DNA of 64,000 nucleotides. It comes from an uncultured Christensenellaceae bacterium (lineage in GTDB: Bacteria > Bacillota > Clostridia > Christensenellales > CAG-314). The notes beneath the pieces were generated by a model. That model did no database searches, had not been told where the DNA came from, and saw nothing but the letters and a program-made list of their open reading frames with translations. Position 1 is the first letter of the stretch. Each line of letters begins with the position of its first letter. Made by a program: the position numbers and the translations under genes. Location: the NCBI GenBank assembly GCA_910585195.1, contig CAJUCX010000001.1:124001-188000 (forward strand), written 5' to 3'. Positions 1 through 8,113 of the stretch are shown here, one piece after another.

Positions 1-106
1 GCCATTCACGTTTAATCGCATTTTCCTTATCTTTATACATAAGATTTACGGCAAGCGCATTTATGCAGATAAGCCATACAAATAAAATGATTTGCCCCGT
101 ACTCAT
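1..106 (-). CDS. DUF1294-like small membrane protein, N-terminal part only
   Basis: The first 35 codons are present and the rest lies beyond the left edge. The peptide opens with one hydrophobic helix (residues about 4-23) followed by a lysine-rich MYKDKENAIKREW segment. This resembles the first helix and the basic D-K-x-x-A loop of DUF1294 proteins, whose function is unknown. No Shine-Dalgarno sequence precedes the ATG at 106. A strong promoter (positions 118-145) sits so close that the transcript would begin only a few bases before the ATG, so the message may be leaderless or the real start may be internal. The family call rests on a short stretch and is tentative. Confidence 0.45.
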   Translation of the reverse strand, partial: MSTGQIILFVWLICINALAVNLMYKDKENAIKREW

Positions 107-117
107 ATTATATCTTG

Positions 118-145
118 ATTATAGCACATCAATTTGCAAAGTCAA
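118..145 (-). promoter_or_regulatory. Sigma-A promoter for the DUF1294-like gene
   Basis: On the minus strand, TTGACT (140-145) and TATAAT (118-123) are separated by 16 bases. The -10 is preceded by TGC, which makes it an extended -10. The distance to the ATG at 106 leaves almost no 5' leader. Confidence 0.6.
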
Positions 146-223
146 GATAATAAGAAAATTTATGCAATAAAGAAATGCGGCACGTTATGCAATGTTTTTG
201 TCAATTCAAATAATATAAAATAA

Positions 224-245
224 GCCGCCGGCAAAAGCCGACGGC
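224..245 (-). terminator. Terminator after degV
   Basis: A nine-base-pair stem (237-245 with 224-232) and an AAAA/TTTT loop lie just after the degV stop. On the minus strand it contains one G-U wobble and is followed by TTATTTTATATT. The T-tract is interrupted but the placement is right. Confidence 0.65.
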
Positions 246-250
246 AAAAA

Positions 251-1114
251 TTATCTGTGTTTTGCGTGGAAGATAATGCCCAAAGTGCCCGGTCCGCAGT
301 GCGTGCCGATGACAGGACCTACCATTTGCATTTGTACTCTTGTCTCCGGGAACTGCTGCAATACCGCGGCTTTAAGTTCTTCACCGCGCTCCAAGCAATC
401 GCCGTGCAAAACAAATACGTCGTATTTGTCGAGTTCCGTTGCGCTTTCTTTCATTAAATCGATAAAAAAGCCTATGACTTTTTTGCTGCCTTTTACGGTA
501 TTGTATTTAATGATTTTGCCTTCGTCGGTAATTTGCAAAATAGGTTTGATGCCAAGCAACTTGCCTGCAAACGCAGCCGTACCCGAAAGTCTGCCGCCCT
601 TTTTAAGATGGTCAAGGTCGTCAACAACAAAATAAGTTGCGGTAGCAGGAGAAAATTCTTCCAAAAAGGCGATTATCTCGTCAAAAGATTTGCCTTCCTT
701 AAACATCTTGCCCGCATAATAGCACTGTGCACCGCAGCCCAACGAAATACTTTTAGAATCAAACGAGCGGAAAGACGCTTCCGGATATTTTGCCGAGAGT
801 TCTTTTATTGCCTCGTCCATAAAAGAAAAGGTTGCGCTCATTTCGTGCGAGAACGTCAAATAAAACATTTCTTCGCCGTTTTTGAAATGCGGCTCGAAAA
901 TATCGAGATAGTTTTGAGTGTTAAGCGCGGAAGTCGTGCTTGTTTTGCCTTGACGCAACGCATCGAAGAAACTTTTGTAATCTCCGCTTTCGCCTGCGTC
1001 GTCCAAATATTCCACACCGTCAAGTACGTACGGCATTTTTATAAGTTCCAACCCGAATTCTTTTACTAAATTAAAATGCAATTCGGAATCTGTATCGATA
1101 AAAAAAGTTCTCAT
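251..1114 (-). CDS. degV: DegV family fatty-acid-binding protein
   Basis: A 287-residue DegV-family protein. Family members bind a long-chain fatty acid; in Gram-positive bacteria related proteins (FakB) present it to the fatty acid kinase FakA. The N-terminal lobe carries the conserved threonine/serine stretch KTSTTSALN (about residues 57-65), and FSHEMSATFSF follows about 30 residues later, matching the ligand-binding loops. The C-terminal lobe includes DDLDHLKKGGRLSG and ends near GTHCGPGTLGI, both family hallmarks. The ATG at 1114 is preferred over one nine codons upstream because GGAGG (near 1119-1123) lies just before it. It appears to be a single-gene transcript. No fakA homologue is visible in the window. 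Confidence 0.93.
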   Translation of the reverse strand: MRTFFIDTDSELHFNLVKEFGLELIKMPYVLDGVEYLDDAGESGDYKSFFDALRQGKTSTTSALNTQNYLDIFEPHFKNGEEMFYLTFSHEMSATFSFMDEAIKELSAKYPEASFRSFDSKSISLGCGAQCYYAGKMFKEGKSFDEIIAFLEEFSPATATYFVVDDLDHLKKGGRLSGTAAFAGKLLGIKPILQITDEGKIIKYNTVKGSKKVIGFFIDLMKESATELDKYDVFVLHGDCLERGEELKAAVLQQFPETRVQMQMVGPVIGTHCGPGTLGIIFHAKHR

Positions 1115-1154
1115 ATGTCCTCCAAGAAATTTACTGTACACACATATTGTATAA

Positions 1155-1183
1155 ATTATATACTAAATAACAAATTTTGACAA
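1155..1183 (-). promoter_or_regulatory. Sigma-A promoter for degV
   Basis: TTGTCA (1178-1183) and a perfect TATAAT (1155-1160) are separated by 17 bases on the minus strand. This gives a leader of about 35 bases containing the degV ribosome binding site. Confidence 0.75.
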
Positions 1184-1298
1184 CAAATATTTTTTAACAT
1201 ACCGACAGCGCACAACCGAAGAGAGTTCCGCAAAAACAATCGGCTGTTGTTCTTTGCAGGTTCTCTCTGATAGTTGCTGAAATTTTACGCCTGATTTT

Positions 1299-3932
1299 TT
1301 ACAGATTTTTAAGCTCTTCCATCCTGCCGTTCAACTTGGCAAGCATCTCTTTATATTTTGCAAGTTTTTCTTTTTCTTGCTCAATAAGTTTTGCGGGAGC
1401 CTTCTCCACAAAGCCCTTATTGCCGAGTTTTCCCTCGGCGCGGGCGATTTCGCTTTTAACGTCTGCCGCTTCTTTTTCCAAGCGGGCAATTTCTTTTTGC
1501 TTATCTACAAGTTCGCCCATAGGGATAAAGACTTCCCCTCCTGCGGAAACGAGAGAAACAACCTTTTCAAAAGACACGTCTTTGCCGACGAAAGTTATTT
1601 CTTCCGCACCAGCGAGTTTTTCTATATAAATAGAAGATTGCTCTATCTGCTTTTGTTTTGCGGCAGGTCTTATATAAAGGTGCAGTCTTTTTGACGGGGC
1701 TACGCCGTACTCTGCCCTTGCGTTTCTTACGGACTTTATAATTTCCTTTATCAAATCCAGAGTTTCCGCGTCGTCTTTATATATGGACTTTTTGTCAAAA
1801 ACAGGATACTGCGCCAACATAATAGTACGCTCGTGATTAGGCATATTTTGATAAATCGACTCCGTAATAAACGGTACAAACGGATGCAGAAGTTTAAGTA
1901 TCTTGTCAAGGCAATAGTTAAGCACGCTTACGGTAACGGTTCTCGCCTCTTCATCTGTTCCGTACAGCACGGGTTTTGAAAACTCTATATACCAATCGCA
2001 GAACTCGCTCCACACAAAGTCGTAAAGTTTGTTTGCGGCAACGCCCAGTTCGTAATTTTCCAAATTTGCGGTAACTTCTTTAATTACGCAGTTGAGTTTG
2101 TCCAAAATCCATTTGTCCGCGACGGAAAGTTTGCATTTTGAAATATCGACGAGTTGCTTACCTTCGCTGTTCATCAACACAAACCTTGACGCATTCCAAA
2201 TTTTGTTCATAAAGTTTCTGTTGCCTTCAACCTTGTCCGCGCTGAACCTTATGTCGCCGCCCGACGAAACACCGTTTAACAGAGAAAATCTCAGCGTATC
2301 GGCGCCGTATTTGTCTATAAACTCCAACGGGTCTATGCCGTTGCCCAAAGATTTGCTCATCTTTCTGCCCTGAGCATCTCTTACTATACCGTGTATAAGC
2401 ACTTCCTTAAACGGAATTTTGCCGGTATGATGCAAAGAAGAAAATATCATTCTTGCGACCCAAAAGAAAATTATGTCATAGCCGGTAACAAGCACGTTTG
2501 TAGGGAAAAAGTATTTGAAGTCCGGCGTTTCTTCGGGGTAGCCCAAAGTAGAAAACGGCCACAGTGCGGAAGAAAACCACGTATCCAACACGTCGTCGTC
2601 CTGCTTCAACTTTTTGCTATTGCATTTAGGGCACTCGTGCGGAGTATCCTCTTGGCAAATTACTTCGCCGCAGTCCTGACAATACCAGACGGGTATGCGG
2701 TGCCCCCACCAAAGCTGACGCGAAATGCACCAGTCTTTGATGTTTTCCATCCAGTTGAAATATATCTTTTCAAAGCGCTTAGGCACAAAATTTACCTCGC
2801 CGTCTTTAACAACTTGAATTGCTCTTTCCGCCAAAGGCTTCATTTTGACAAACCACTGCTTGCTTACAATCGGCTCGACCGTCGTATGACAGCGGTAACA
2901 CTCGCCTACATTGTGGCTATAATCTTCTATTTTAACCAACTGCCCGATTTTTTCCATTTCGGCAACAATCTTTTTTCTTGCGGCGTAACGGTCTAAACCT
3001 TCGTAGTCTTTGCCCGCAAGTTTGTTCATTGTGCCGTCGTCATTCATAACTCTAATGACAGGCAGATTATGTCTTAAACCCACTTCGAAGTCGTTAGGGT
3101 CGTGCGCCGGCGTAATTTTTACGACGCCGGTACCAAAGTCTTTTTCTACGTAACTGTCTGCAATTACTGGAATTTCTCTGTTTACAAAAGGCACAACCAC
3201 CGTTTTGCCGACCAAATTTTTATATCTCTCGTCGTCTGGGTTTACCGCAATAGCGGTATCGCCAAGCATAGTTTCCGGACGCGTAGTTGCAAAAACAACT
3301 TCCGTCTTGCCGTCGGGAGTAAAATACTTAAAGTGCCAAAAATGCGACGCCTGCTCTTGATAATCGACTTCCGCATCGGACAATGCCGTTTGACACTCGG
3401 GACACCAGTTTATAATTCTGTCGCCCTGATAAATCAGCCCTTCGTTGTAAAGTTTTACAAAAACGTGCTTTACCGCTTTTGAACATCTTTCGTCCATTGT
3501 AAAGGCTTCTCTCGACCAATCGCAGGAAGAACCCAAACATTTAAGTTGCTCTACAATTCTTCCGCCGTATTGCGCCTTCCAAGCCCACGCTCTTTCCAAA
3601 AATTTTTCTCGGCCGAGTTGATACTTGTCTATGCCTTCTTTTGCCAACTGTTCTACAATTTTTACTTCCGTTGCAATGGACGCGTGGTCAGTGCCCGGCA
3701 GCCAAAGCGCGCTGTAACCTTGCATACGCTTAAAGCGTATTATGCAGTCTTGTATAGACTCGTCAAGCGCGTGCCCCATATGCAACTGCCCCGTTATGTT
3801 AGGCGGCGGTATAACTATAGTAAAAGGCTCTTTTTTGCTGTCTACCGACGGCGTAAAAAAACCTTCTTTTTCCCACCAATGATACAAATCTTTTTCAAAA
3901 ACACTCGGTTCGTAAGTTTTTGCCATTTCCAT
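1299..3932 (-). CDS. valS: Valine--tRNA ligase
   Basis: Charges tRNA-Val with valine in the cytoplasm (class Ia synthetase). The 877-residue protein has the HIGH-type signature HMGHA at residues 51-55 after PPPNITGQL, the long editing (CP1) insertion with ATTRPETMLGDTA, the zinc-type cysteine clusters around WCPECQ and CQDCGE...CPKC, the KMSKS loop near residue 523 (GRKMSKSLGNG), and a C-terminal coiled coil from about residue 810 typical of ValRS. The ATG at 3932 has GGAG nine bases upstream; a longer reading would run into the leader terminator. Expression is controlled by the T-box leader directly upstream. Confidence 0.98.
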   Translation of the reverse strand: MEMAKTYEPSVFEKDLYHWWEKEGFFTPSVDSKKEPFTIVIPPPNITGQLHMGHALDESIQDCIIRFKRMQGYSALWLPGTDHASIATEVKIVEQLAKEGIDKYQLGREKFLERAWAWKAQYGGRIVEQLKCLGSSCDWSREAFTMDERCSKAVKHVFVKLYNEGLIYQGDRIINWCPECQTALSDAEVDYQEQASHFWHFKYFTPDGKTEVVFATTRPETMLGDTAIAVNPDDERYKNLVGKTVVVPFVNREIPVIADSYVEKDFGTGVVKITPAHDPNDFEVGLRHNLPVIRVMNDDGTMNKLAGKDYEGLDRYAARKKIVAEMEKIGQLVKIEDYSHNVGECYRCHTTVEPIVSKQWFVKMKPLAERAIQVVKDGEVNFVPKRFEKIYFNWMENIKDWCISRQLWWGHRIPVWYCQDCGEVICQEDTPHECPKCNSKKLKQDDDVLDTWFSSALWPFSTLGYPEETPDFKYFFPTNVLVTGYDIIFFWVARMIFSSLHHTGKIPFKEVLIHGIVRDAQGRKMSKSLGNGIDPLEFIDKYGADTLRFSLLNGVSSGGDIRFSADKVEGNRNFMNKIWNASRFVLMNSEGKQLVDISKCKLSVADKWILDKLNCVIKEVTANLENYELGVAANKLYDFVWSEFCDWYIEFSKPVLYGTDEEARTVTVSVLNYCLDKILKLLHPFVPFITESIYQNMPNHERTIMLAQYPVFDKKSIYKDDAETLDLIKEIIKSVRNARAEYGVAPSKRLHLYIRPAAKQKQIEQSSIYIEKLAGAEEITFVGKDVSFEKVVSLVSAGGEVFIPMGELVDKQKEIARLEKEAADVKSEIARAEGKLGNKGFVEKAPAKLIEQEKEKLAKYKEMLAKLNGRMEELKNL

Positions 3933-3956
3933 AATATTATCTCCGATAAAATAAAA

Positions 3957-4226
3957 TAAAAAACCGTGAACACGCCGCATAGGGCGAAACGTTCACAGTT
4001 CCGTGGTACCACCTACATTCAAATTTCACAACACTGCTATAATCGCTTTTACCGATTGCAAATCAAAAAACAATGTGTTGCAAAATTTGCACTTAATTGC
4101 GTATAACGGCGCAACCCGCCTGACGGACTCCGCAAACGACCTTCACGCCCGTCCCCTGTTGCTCTCGCACCGTCGGCAACTCTCTTTGAGGGCAAACAAA
4201 ACGCTACTCCTTTTGCATCTTCGTTT
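3957..4226 (-). ncRNA. T-box riboswitch (tRNA-Val responsive) with attenuator
   Basis: The leader contains the T-box sequence AGGTGGTACCACGGAA (3999-4014 on the minus strand). It is followed by an intrinsic terminator: a GTGAAC-containing stem, a CTAT loop and a run of T (about 3957-3998). Upstream, an AGAGAG element and a GGTGCGAGAGC stretch match Stem I landmarks. A GTC triplet at 4138-4140, preceded by GAAG, is positioned as the specifier codon and reads valine. Uncharged tRNA-Val should stabilise the antiterminator and allow valS transcription. The specifier assignment is by eye. Confidence 0.9.
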
Positions 4227-4232
4227 GTGCGA

Positions 4233-4261
4233 ATTATAGCAAAATTTTTGCTGTTTGACAA
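4233..4261 (-). promoter_or_regulatory. Sigma-A promoter for the valS T-box transcript
   Basis: TTGTCA (4256-4261) and TATAAT (4233-4238) are separated by 17 bases. The spacer ends in an imperfect palindrome of the AGCAAAAATTTTGCT type, giving an extended TGC TATAAT -10. Confidence 0.8.
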
Positions 4262-4356
4262 CTGTTTTGCAATAAACAACCATACTCTGCAATTTTCAAG
4301 AAATTAAGCCGTCGGCGATTTAACAAAGCTTTGCAACGCAATTATTTATAACCGAC

Positions 4357-4386
4357 TTAACAAAATACACTTACAGAGAATATTAT
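4357..4386 (+). promoter_or_regulatory. Possible promoter for the solute-binding protein gene
   Basis: TTAACA (4357-4362) and TATTAT (4381-4386) are separated by 18 bases and point toward the gene at 4408. The match to consensus is moderate, and initiation would leave only a short leader with the ribosome binding site AAAGGAGG. Confidence 0.4.
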
Positions 4387-4407
4387 AAACCAGTAAAGGA
4401 GGAATAA

Positions 4408-5394
4408 ATGAAAAAAATTTTCTTATGCTTGGCGGCGCTTGTGATGACTATTTTTCCGCTTGCCGCCTGCAATAACAACAACGACAACCTACTAAAAATA
4501 AACGAAGTTACGCACTCTATTTTTTATGCGCCGCTTTATGCCGCAATAAACTTGGGTTACTTTGAAGAAGAAGGTCTGGAAATAGAACTTACCAACGGCG
4601 GCGGCTCCGACAAAAGTATGACCGCAGTTTTATCAGGTGATGCAGACATCGGTCTTATGGGTCCAGAAACAAGTATATACGTATACCTTGAAGGCCGTAC
4701 GGACTTTGTACAGGTATTCGGTCAGCTTACAAAACGCGACGGCTCGTTTTTGGTTGCAAGAACGCCTATGGAAAATTTTGACTATACCGGACTCGACGGC
4801 AAAGAAGTAATAATGGGCAGACACGGCGGTATGCCTGCAATGACGCTGCAATATATATTAAATCAAAAAGGCTACGTCAACGGCACCAACATCACAATGA
4901 ATTATGACATTCAGTTTGATTTGATTGCCCCTACTTTTGCAAACGGCACGGGCGACTTTGTAACGCTGTTTGAGCCTACCGCAAGCCAACTCGTACAGGA
5001 AGGCAAAGGTTATATCGTATCGTCGATAGGCAAAGCCAGCGGCGAAATTCCTTACACTGCGTTTATGGCTAAAAAGAGTTATATCGAAAATAACTCGGAA
5101 AAGTTGGAAAAATTTCTTAAATGCATTTATAAGGCAACAAATTATATAATGACGCACAGCGACAAAGAAGTTGCGCAAGTTTTGAAGGCGTCGTTTGCCG
5201 GCACAAGCGAAAGTTTAATAGAAGCGTCAATCAAAAACTATAAAGAAGCGGATACGTGGATGACTACTCCTGCAATGACGGAAGACAGCTTCAACCGTCT
5301 GCAAGACGTAATGGAAAACGCGGGAGAACTTGACAAGCGCGCAAGCTTCAACGACATTGTAAACAATAGTATTGCCAACAAAATAGGTAAATAA
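4408..5394 (+). CDS. NitT/TauT-type ABC transporter substrate-binding lipoprotein
   Basis: A 328-residue solute receptor of the NMT1/ThiY/SsuA type. It begins with a lipoprotein signal peptide ending in the lipobox LAAC, with the lipidated Cys at residue 21, so it should be tethered outside the membrane. The mature part opens with THSIFYAPLYAAINLGYFEEEGL, the usual first strand and helix of this family, followed by ADIGLMGPE. Start: ATG preceded by AAAGGAGGAATAA. It forms a system with the ATPase and permease at 5914-7480 but is separated from them by its own terminator. Family ligands include sulfonates, nitrate and thiamine precursors; nothing here settles which, and no TPP riboswitch was seen. 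Confidence 0.9.
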   Translation: MKKIFLCLAALVMTIFPLAACNNNNDNLLKINEVTHSIFYAPLYAAINLGYFEEEGLEIELTNGGGSDKSMTAVLSGDADIGLMGPETSIYVYLEGRTDFVQVFGQLTKRDGSFLVARTPMENFDYTGLDGKEVIMGRHGGMPAMTLQYILNQKGYVNGTNITMNYDIQFDLIAPTFANGTGDFVTLFEPTASQLVQEGKGYIVSSIGKASGEIPYTAFMAKKSYIENNSEKLEKFLKCIYKATNYIMTHSDKEVAQVLKASFAGTSESLIEASIKNYKEADTWMTTPAMTEDSFNRLQDVMENAGELDKRASFNDIVNNSIANKIGK

Positions 5395-5477
5395 ATTTGT
5401 AAGATAACGCTTGAATCATATGTACCGGATTGATTTGCAAAATTATACGTTTTTATAAATTTTTACAGACAATAATA

Positions 5478-5516
5478 ACAATAAAAGCCAACCGCTTTCG
5501 GTTGGCTTTTTATTGT
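5478..5516 (+). terminator. Terminator after the substrate-binding protein gene
   Basis: The seven-base stem GCCAACC/GGTTGGC (5487-5493, 5500-5506) extends into flanking A and T tracts that also pair (ACAATAAAA with TTTTTATTGT). It should end most transcripts before the ATPase gene. Confidence 0.9.
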
Positions 5517-5913
5517 ACAAATAACAGCCTGCAATCTGTTTATAAATTACCGAAATTTATTTTCATCTCTACTGACGTTTACTTAATCGTATAGCATCGT
5601 CTTGCCCTATCACACAAAAAAATCTTTACAAATATAATAAACTATGGAAGATTTGACGGTTGTATGATTGCACATTAAATTTGCCTAAATGCTCCGTATG
5701 AAATTGTTTTGCACACACGGGGTATCCTAAACAAAACCTTACAAAATTAAATCGACTTTGGCTGATGCGAGACGGTGTTGTTTTGGCTGACGCGAAGTAA
5801 AGGCTTTGTAAAACTGCCGTTGAATTTCCGTTTTATATATAGGTTATCCGCGCCGAACTCGGCGCGGACTGACCATTGATAAACAAAAATTATTGTTTGC
5901 ACAAGGAGACAAA
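5517..5913. other. Intergenic stretch of 397 bases before the ABC ATPase gene
   Basis: No gene is visible. It holds a candidate promoter (5653-5681), a 14-base direct repeat with one difference, TTTGGCTGAYGCGA, at 5757-5770 and 5782-5795 (25-base period), and a perfect 10-base GC-rich inverted repeat at 5847-5868 not followed by a T-tract. If the promoter is used, the leader would be about 225 bases. No known riboswitch was recognised. Confidence 0.6.
5653..5681 (+). promoter_or_regulatory. Candidate promoter for the ATPase-permease pair
   Basis: TTGACG (5653-5658) and TAAATT (5676-5681) are separated by 17 bases. They lie beyond the terminator of the upstream gene, so the ATPase and permease can be transcribed separately from the binding protein. 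Confidence 0.5.
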
Positions 5914-6684
5914 ATGACAGGTATTCTGACGTTAGACAACGTCTGTATGACATATTACACAAAAAAAAGTCAGACGGAAGCGATAAAAAACTTATCGTTT
6001 GACGTAAGACAAGGCGAGTTTATCTCTGTGTTGGGACCGAGCGGCTGCGGCAAGACGACATTGCTTTCTTTAATTTCAGGCACGCTCAAACCGACAAGCG
6101 GAAAAATTTTACTTAACGGAAACGAAATAACAAAAACGTCCACAGACATAGGCTATATGTTACAGCGCGACCATTTATTCGAGTGGCGTACTATATACAA
6201 AAACATTACGCTTGGGTTGGAAATTCAAAAAAAACTGACACCGGAAAACGTCGAACACTGCGAAAGACTTATAGAAGAATACGGACTTAAAGACTTCAAA
6301 AATCATTATCCCATGCAGTTGTCGGGCGGTATGCGCCAACGCGTCGCATTGATACGCACGCTTGCGTTAAACCCTCAGGTGCTGCTGTTAGACGAACCTT
6401 TTTCCGCATTGGACTTTCAAACCAGACTTCACGTTTGCGACGACGTTTACTCGATAATAAAAAAAGAAGGCATAACGGCGCTGTTGGTTACACACGACAT
6501 TTCCGAAGCGATTTCTATGTCGGACAGAATCGCCATTTTGACGGAGCGGCCGGCCACGCTTAAACGAATGCACGAAACCAATCTGCAAAGCATTGCCACA
6601 CCGTTAGCAAGACGCGAAGCCCCTACGTTTTCATCACAGTTCGAGAGGCTTTGGAAGGAGGTGAGCGTAAATGCGGCAAAATAA
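5914..6684 (+). CDS. NitT/TauT-type ABC transporter ATP-binding protein
   Basis: A 256-residue ABC ATPase (SsuB/TauB/ThiZ type) that powers the permease encoded next. Walker A is GPSGCGKTT (residues 41-49), the Q-loop lies at YMLQRDHLFEW (about 81-91), the signature is LSGGMRQR (136-143), Walker B is VLLLDEPFSALD (from about 156), and the switch histidine is in VTHD. The ATG at 5914 is chosen because AGGAG sits five bases before it; an ATG seven codons upstream has no such site. Its end overlaps the permease start by 14 bases, which implies translational coupling. Confidence 0.95.
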   Translation: MTGILTLDNVCMTYYTKKSQTEAIKNLSFDVRQGEFISVLGPSGCGKTTLLSLISGTLKPTSGKILLNGNEITKTSTDIGYMLQRDHLFEWRTIYKNITLGLEIQKKLTPENVEHCERLIEEYGLKDFKNHYPMQLSGGMRQRVALIRTLALNPQVLLLDEPFSALDFQTRLHVCDDVYSIIKKEGITALLVTHDISEAISMSDRIAILTERPATLKRMHETNLQSIATPLARREAPTFSSQFERLWKEVSVNAAK

Positions 6685-7480
6685 ATATCTCTCCCCCGAG
6701 CACGAACTATTTATCAAAAAAGAAAGAAACCGCAAAATAATTATACTTTCCACTCAAATAGGCATTTTGGTTGTGTTTTTGGCGGTGTGGGAACTTGCGG
6801 CACAACTGCATTGGATTGACTCTTTTTTAATGAGTTGTCCGTCGCGCATTTGGAACACGCTTGCAGACTTGTATAGCAGCGGAGAACTGTTTTATCATAT
6901 TTGGGTTTCTCTTTACGAAACGCTGTTGGGCTTTGCCATAGGCACCGTTGCAGGCACTGCAATAGCGGTGTTGCTGTGGTGGTCAAAATTTTTGCGCTCT
7001 GTGTTGGAGCCTTATATAGTGGTGTTAAACAGCCTGCCTAAAATTGCTTTGGGACCGTTAATCATCGTGTGTGCAGGCACGGGACAAAAAGCCATAGTTA
7101 CGATGGCAGTGCTAATTTCCGTCATAGTAACGATAATTACGATGCTTGGCGGCTTTATAGAAACGAGTCCCGAAAAAATCTTGCTTTTGGAAGCAATGAA
7201 CGCAAACAAATTTCAGATATTTACAAAACTCGTTTTTCCTGCAAACGTATCAACTTTGGCGTCCTGCTTAAAAATAAACGTCGGTATGGCTTGGATAGGC
7301 TCTATAATGGGAGAATATCTCGTATCCAAAGCAGGCTTGGGCTATCTGATAGTATACGGCGGTCAGGTTTTCAAAATGGATTTGGTAATGGCTTGCACCA
7401 TAGTGCTGTGCATACTTGCAGGCGGAATGTACTTTCTTGTGGCGTTGTTTGAAAAATATATGGTCAAATGGCGCGACTGA
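6671..7480 (+). CDS. NitT/TauT-type ABC transporter permease
   Basis: A 269-residue inner-membrane permease (BPD_transp_1 fold, SsuC/TauC type) with about six membrane segments. The cytoplasmic coupling loop is visible as EAMNANKFQIFTKLVFPANVS, the EAA-like motif that docks on the ATPase. The start ATG lies inside the end of the ATPase gene and follows GGAGGTG. It is the last gene of the unit and is followed by a strong terminator at 7499-7531. The substrate is unknown. Confidence 0.94.
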   Translation: MRQNKYLSPEHELFIKKERNRKIIILSTQIGILVVFLAVWELAAQLHWIDSFLMSCPSRIWNTLADLYSSGELFYHIWVSLYETLLGFAIGTVAGTAIAVLLWWSKFLRSVLEPYIVVLNSLPKIALGPLIIVCAGTGQKAIVTMAVLISVIVTIITMLGGFIETSPEKILLLEAMNANKFQIFTKLVFPANVSTLASCLKINVGMAWIGSIMGEYLVSKAGLGYLIVYGGQVFKMDLVMACTIVLCILAGGMYFLVALFEKYMVKWRD

Positions 7481-7498
7481 ACTTTACGGCAAAAATAT

Positions 7499-7531
7499 AA
7501 GTCCGCTTTATACAGCGGACTTCATTTTTTT
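7499..7531 (+). terminator. Terminator after the ABC permease
   Basis: A perfect nine-base stem, AAGTCCGCT/AGCGGACTT (7499-7507, 7514-7522), with a six-base loop is followed by CATTTTTTTG. Confidence 0.92.
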
Positions 7532-7562
7532 GTTTGTAATACAAACAGACACTTTTTATATT
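7531..7562 (+). promoter_or_regulatory. HxlR promoter with an overlapping dyad operator candidate
   Basis: TTGTAA (7534-7539) and TATATT (7557-7562) are separated by 17 bases. The -35 is embedded in TGTTTGTAATACAAACA (7531-7547), an inverted repeat with eight-base arms. HxlR-type winged-helix regulators often bind such dyads and control themselves, so this is a plausible operator. That function is inferred. Confidence 0.5.
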
Positions 7563-7574
7563 TTCTTTGCAAAT

Positions 7575-7706
7575 TTATATTAAATCCGCAAGAGCCATCG
7601 CCTGTTTGCACCCGTCGGTTTTATTTATATCACCTTCGCCATAAACTCCCGTTATCAACACTTCGCCGACAGAATTCCATTTAAGCAATGCGACGGTTTT
7701 TTCATA
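7575..7706 (-). pseudogene. C-terminal relic of a flavodoxin-like NAD(P)H-dependent oxidoreductase
   Basis: An open frame on the minus strand encodes PYEKTVALLKW..GEVLITGVYGEGDI.., ending ADLI and a stop. This resembles the C-terminal end of flavodoxin-fold (FMN reductase type) proteins, where a K/G-W-x-x-x-G-x-V-L-x-x-G-V segment is followed by G-D-I and an amphipathic helix. No upstream part of such a gene exists: the frame runs into the antisense of the HxlR gene, without a ribosome binding site. HxlR regulators are frequently encoded beside and divergent from such oxidoreductases, so this looks like the remnant of a deleted partner. The assignment is by memory of the family and needs a search. 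Confidence 0.4.
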
Positions 7707-7719
7707 AGGAAAGAAAGGT

Positions 7720-8058
7720 ATGGAAAAAAAACAAAGATGCATCTCATCTGAAAACTTGTGCGACACAGGTTTTAGTTATACCTTGTCATTGATAAACGGC
7801 AAATATAAAATGACCATTTTATATACGCTGTCGGAATTTTCCGTTGTAAGATATAACGAGTTGAAACGGTATATTAAAGGCATATCGTTCAAATCTTTAA
7901 GCGCATCGTTAAAAGACCTGGAACGCGACGGTTTAATTGTGCGAAAAGAATATCCGCAAATTCCGCCGAAAGTAGAATACAGCCTGTCAAGTCGCGGCAA
8001 ATCTCTTATGCCGATATTGGATTCACTTTGCGAGTGGGGTGAAAAAAACAGAAAATAA
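7720..8058 (+). CDS. HxlR family winged-helix transcriptional regulator
   Basis: A 112-residue DNA-binding regulator of the HxlR/YodB/HypR group. Visible family features are a cysteine near the N terminus (C14, just before GFSYTLSLINGKYKMTIL), the helix-turn-helix region RYNELKRYIKGISFKSLSASLKDLERDGLI, the wing PPKVEYSLSSRGKSL, and the terminal DSLCEWG. The N-terminal Cys is the redox sensor in several characterised members, so sensing of electrophiles or oxidants is possible here. The ATG follows AAGGAAAGAAAGG. The only potential neighbour target is the flavodoxin relic in between; the dyad at 7531-7547 suggests autoregulation. Confidence 0.93.
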   Translation: MEKKQRCISSENLCDTGFSYTLSLINGKYKMTILYTLSEFSVVRYNELKRYIKGISFKSLSASLKDLERDGLIVRKEYPQIPPKVEYSLSSRGKSLMPILDSLCEWGEKNRK

Positions 8059-8113
8059 ATATCGGACTATACGTTATAATTTTTTGACGGTAACCGTAAA
8101 CAATTTTACATTT

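Noticed and set aside
4049..4279. Open frame across the T-box leader
   Set aside because: It covers the structured leader and promoter of valS, has no ribosome binding site and no protein-like features.
5517..5913. A thiamine pyrophosphate or other known riboswitch ahead of the ABC ATPase
   Set aside because: The conserved CTGAGA and GATCTGGATAATGCC-type elements of TPP riboswitches are absent, and no other class could be matched.
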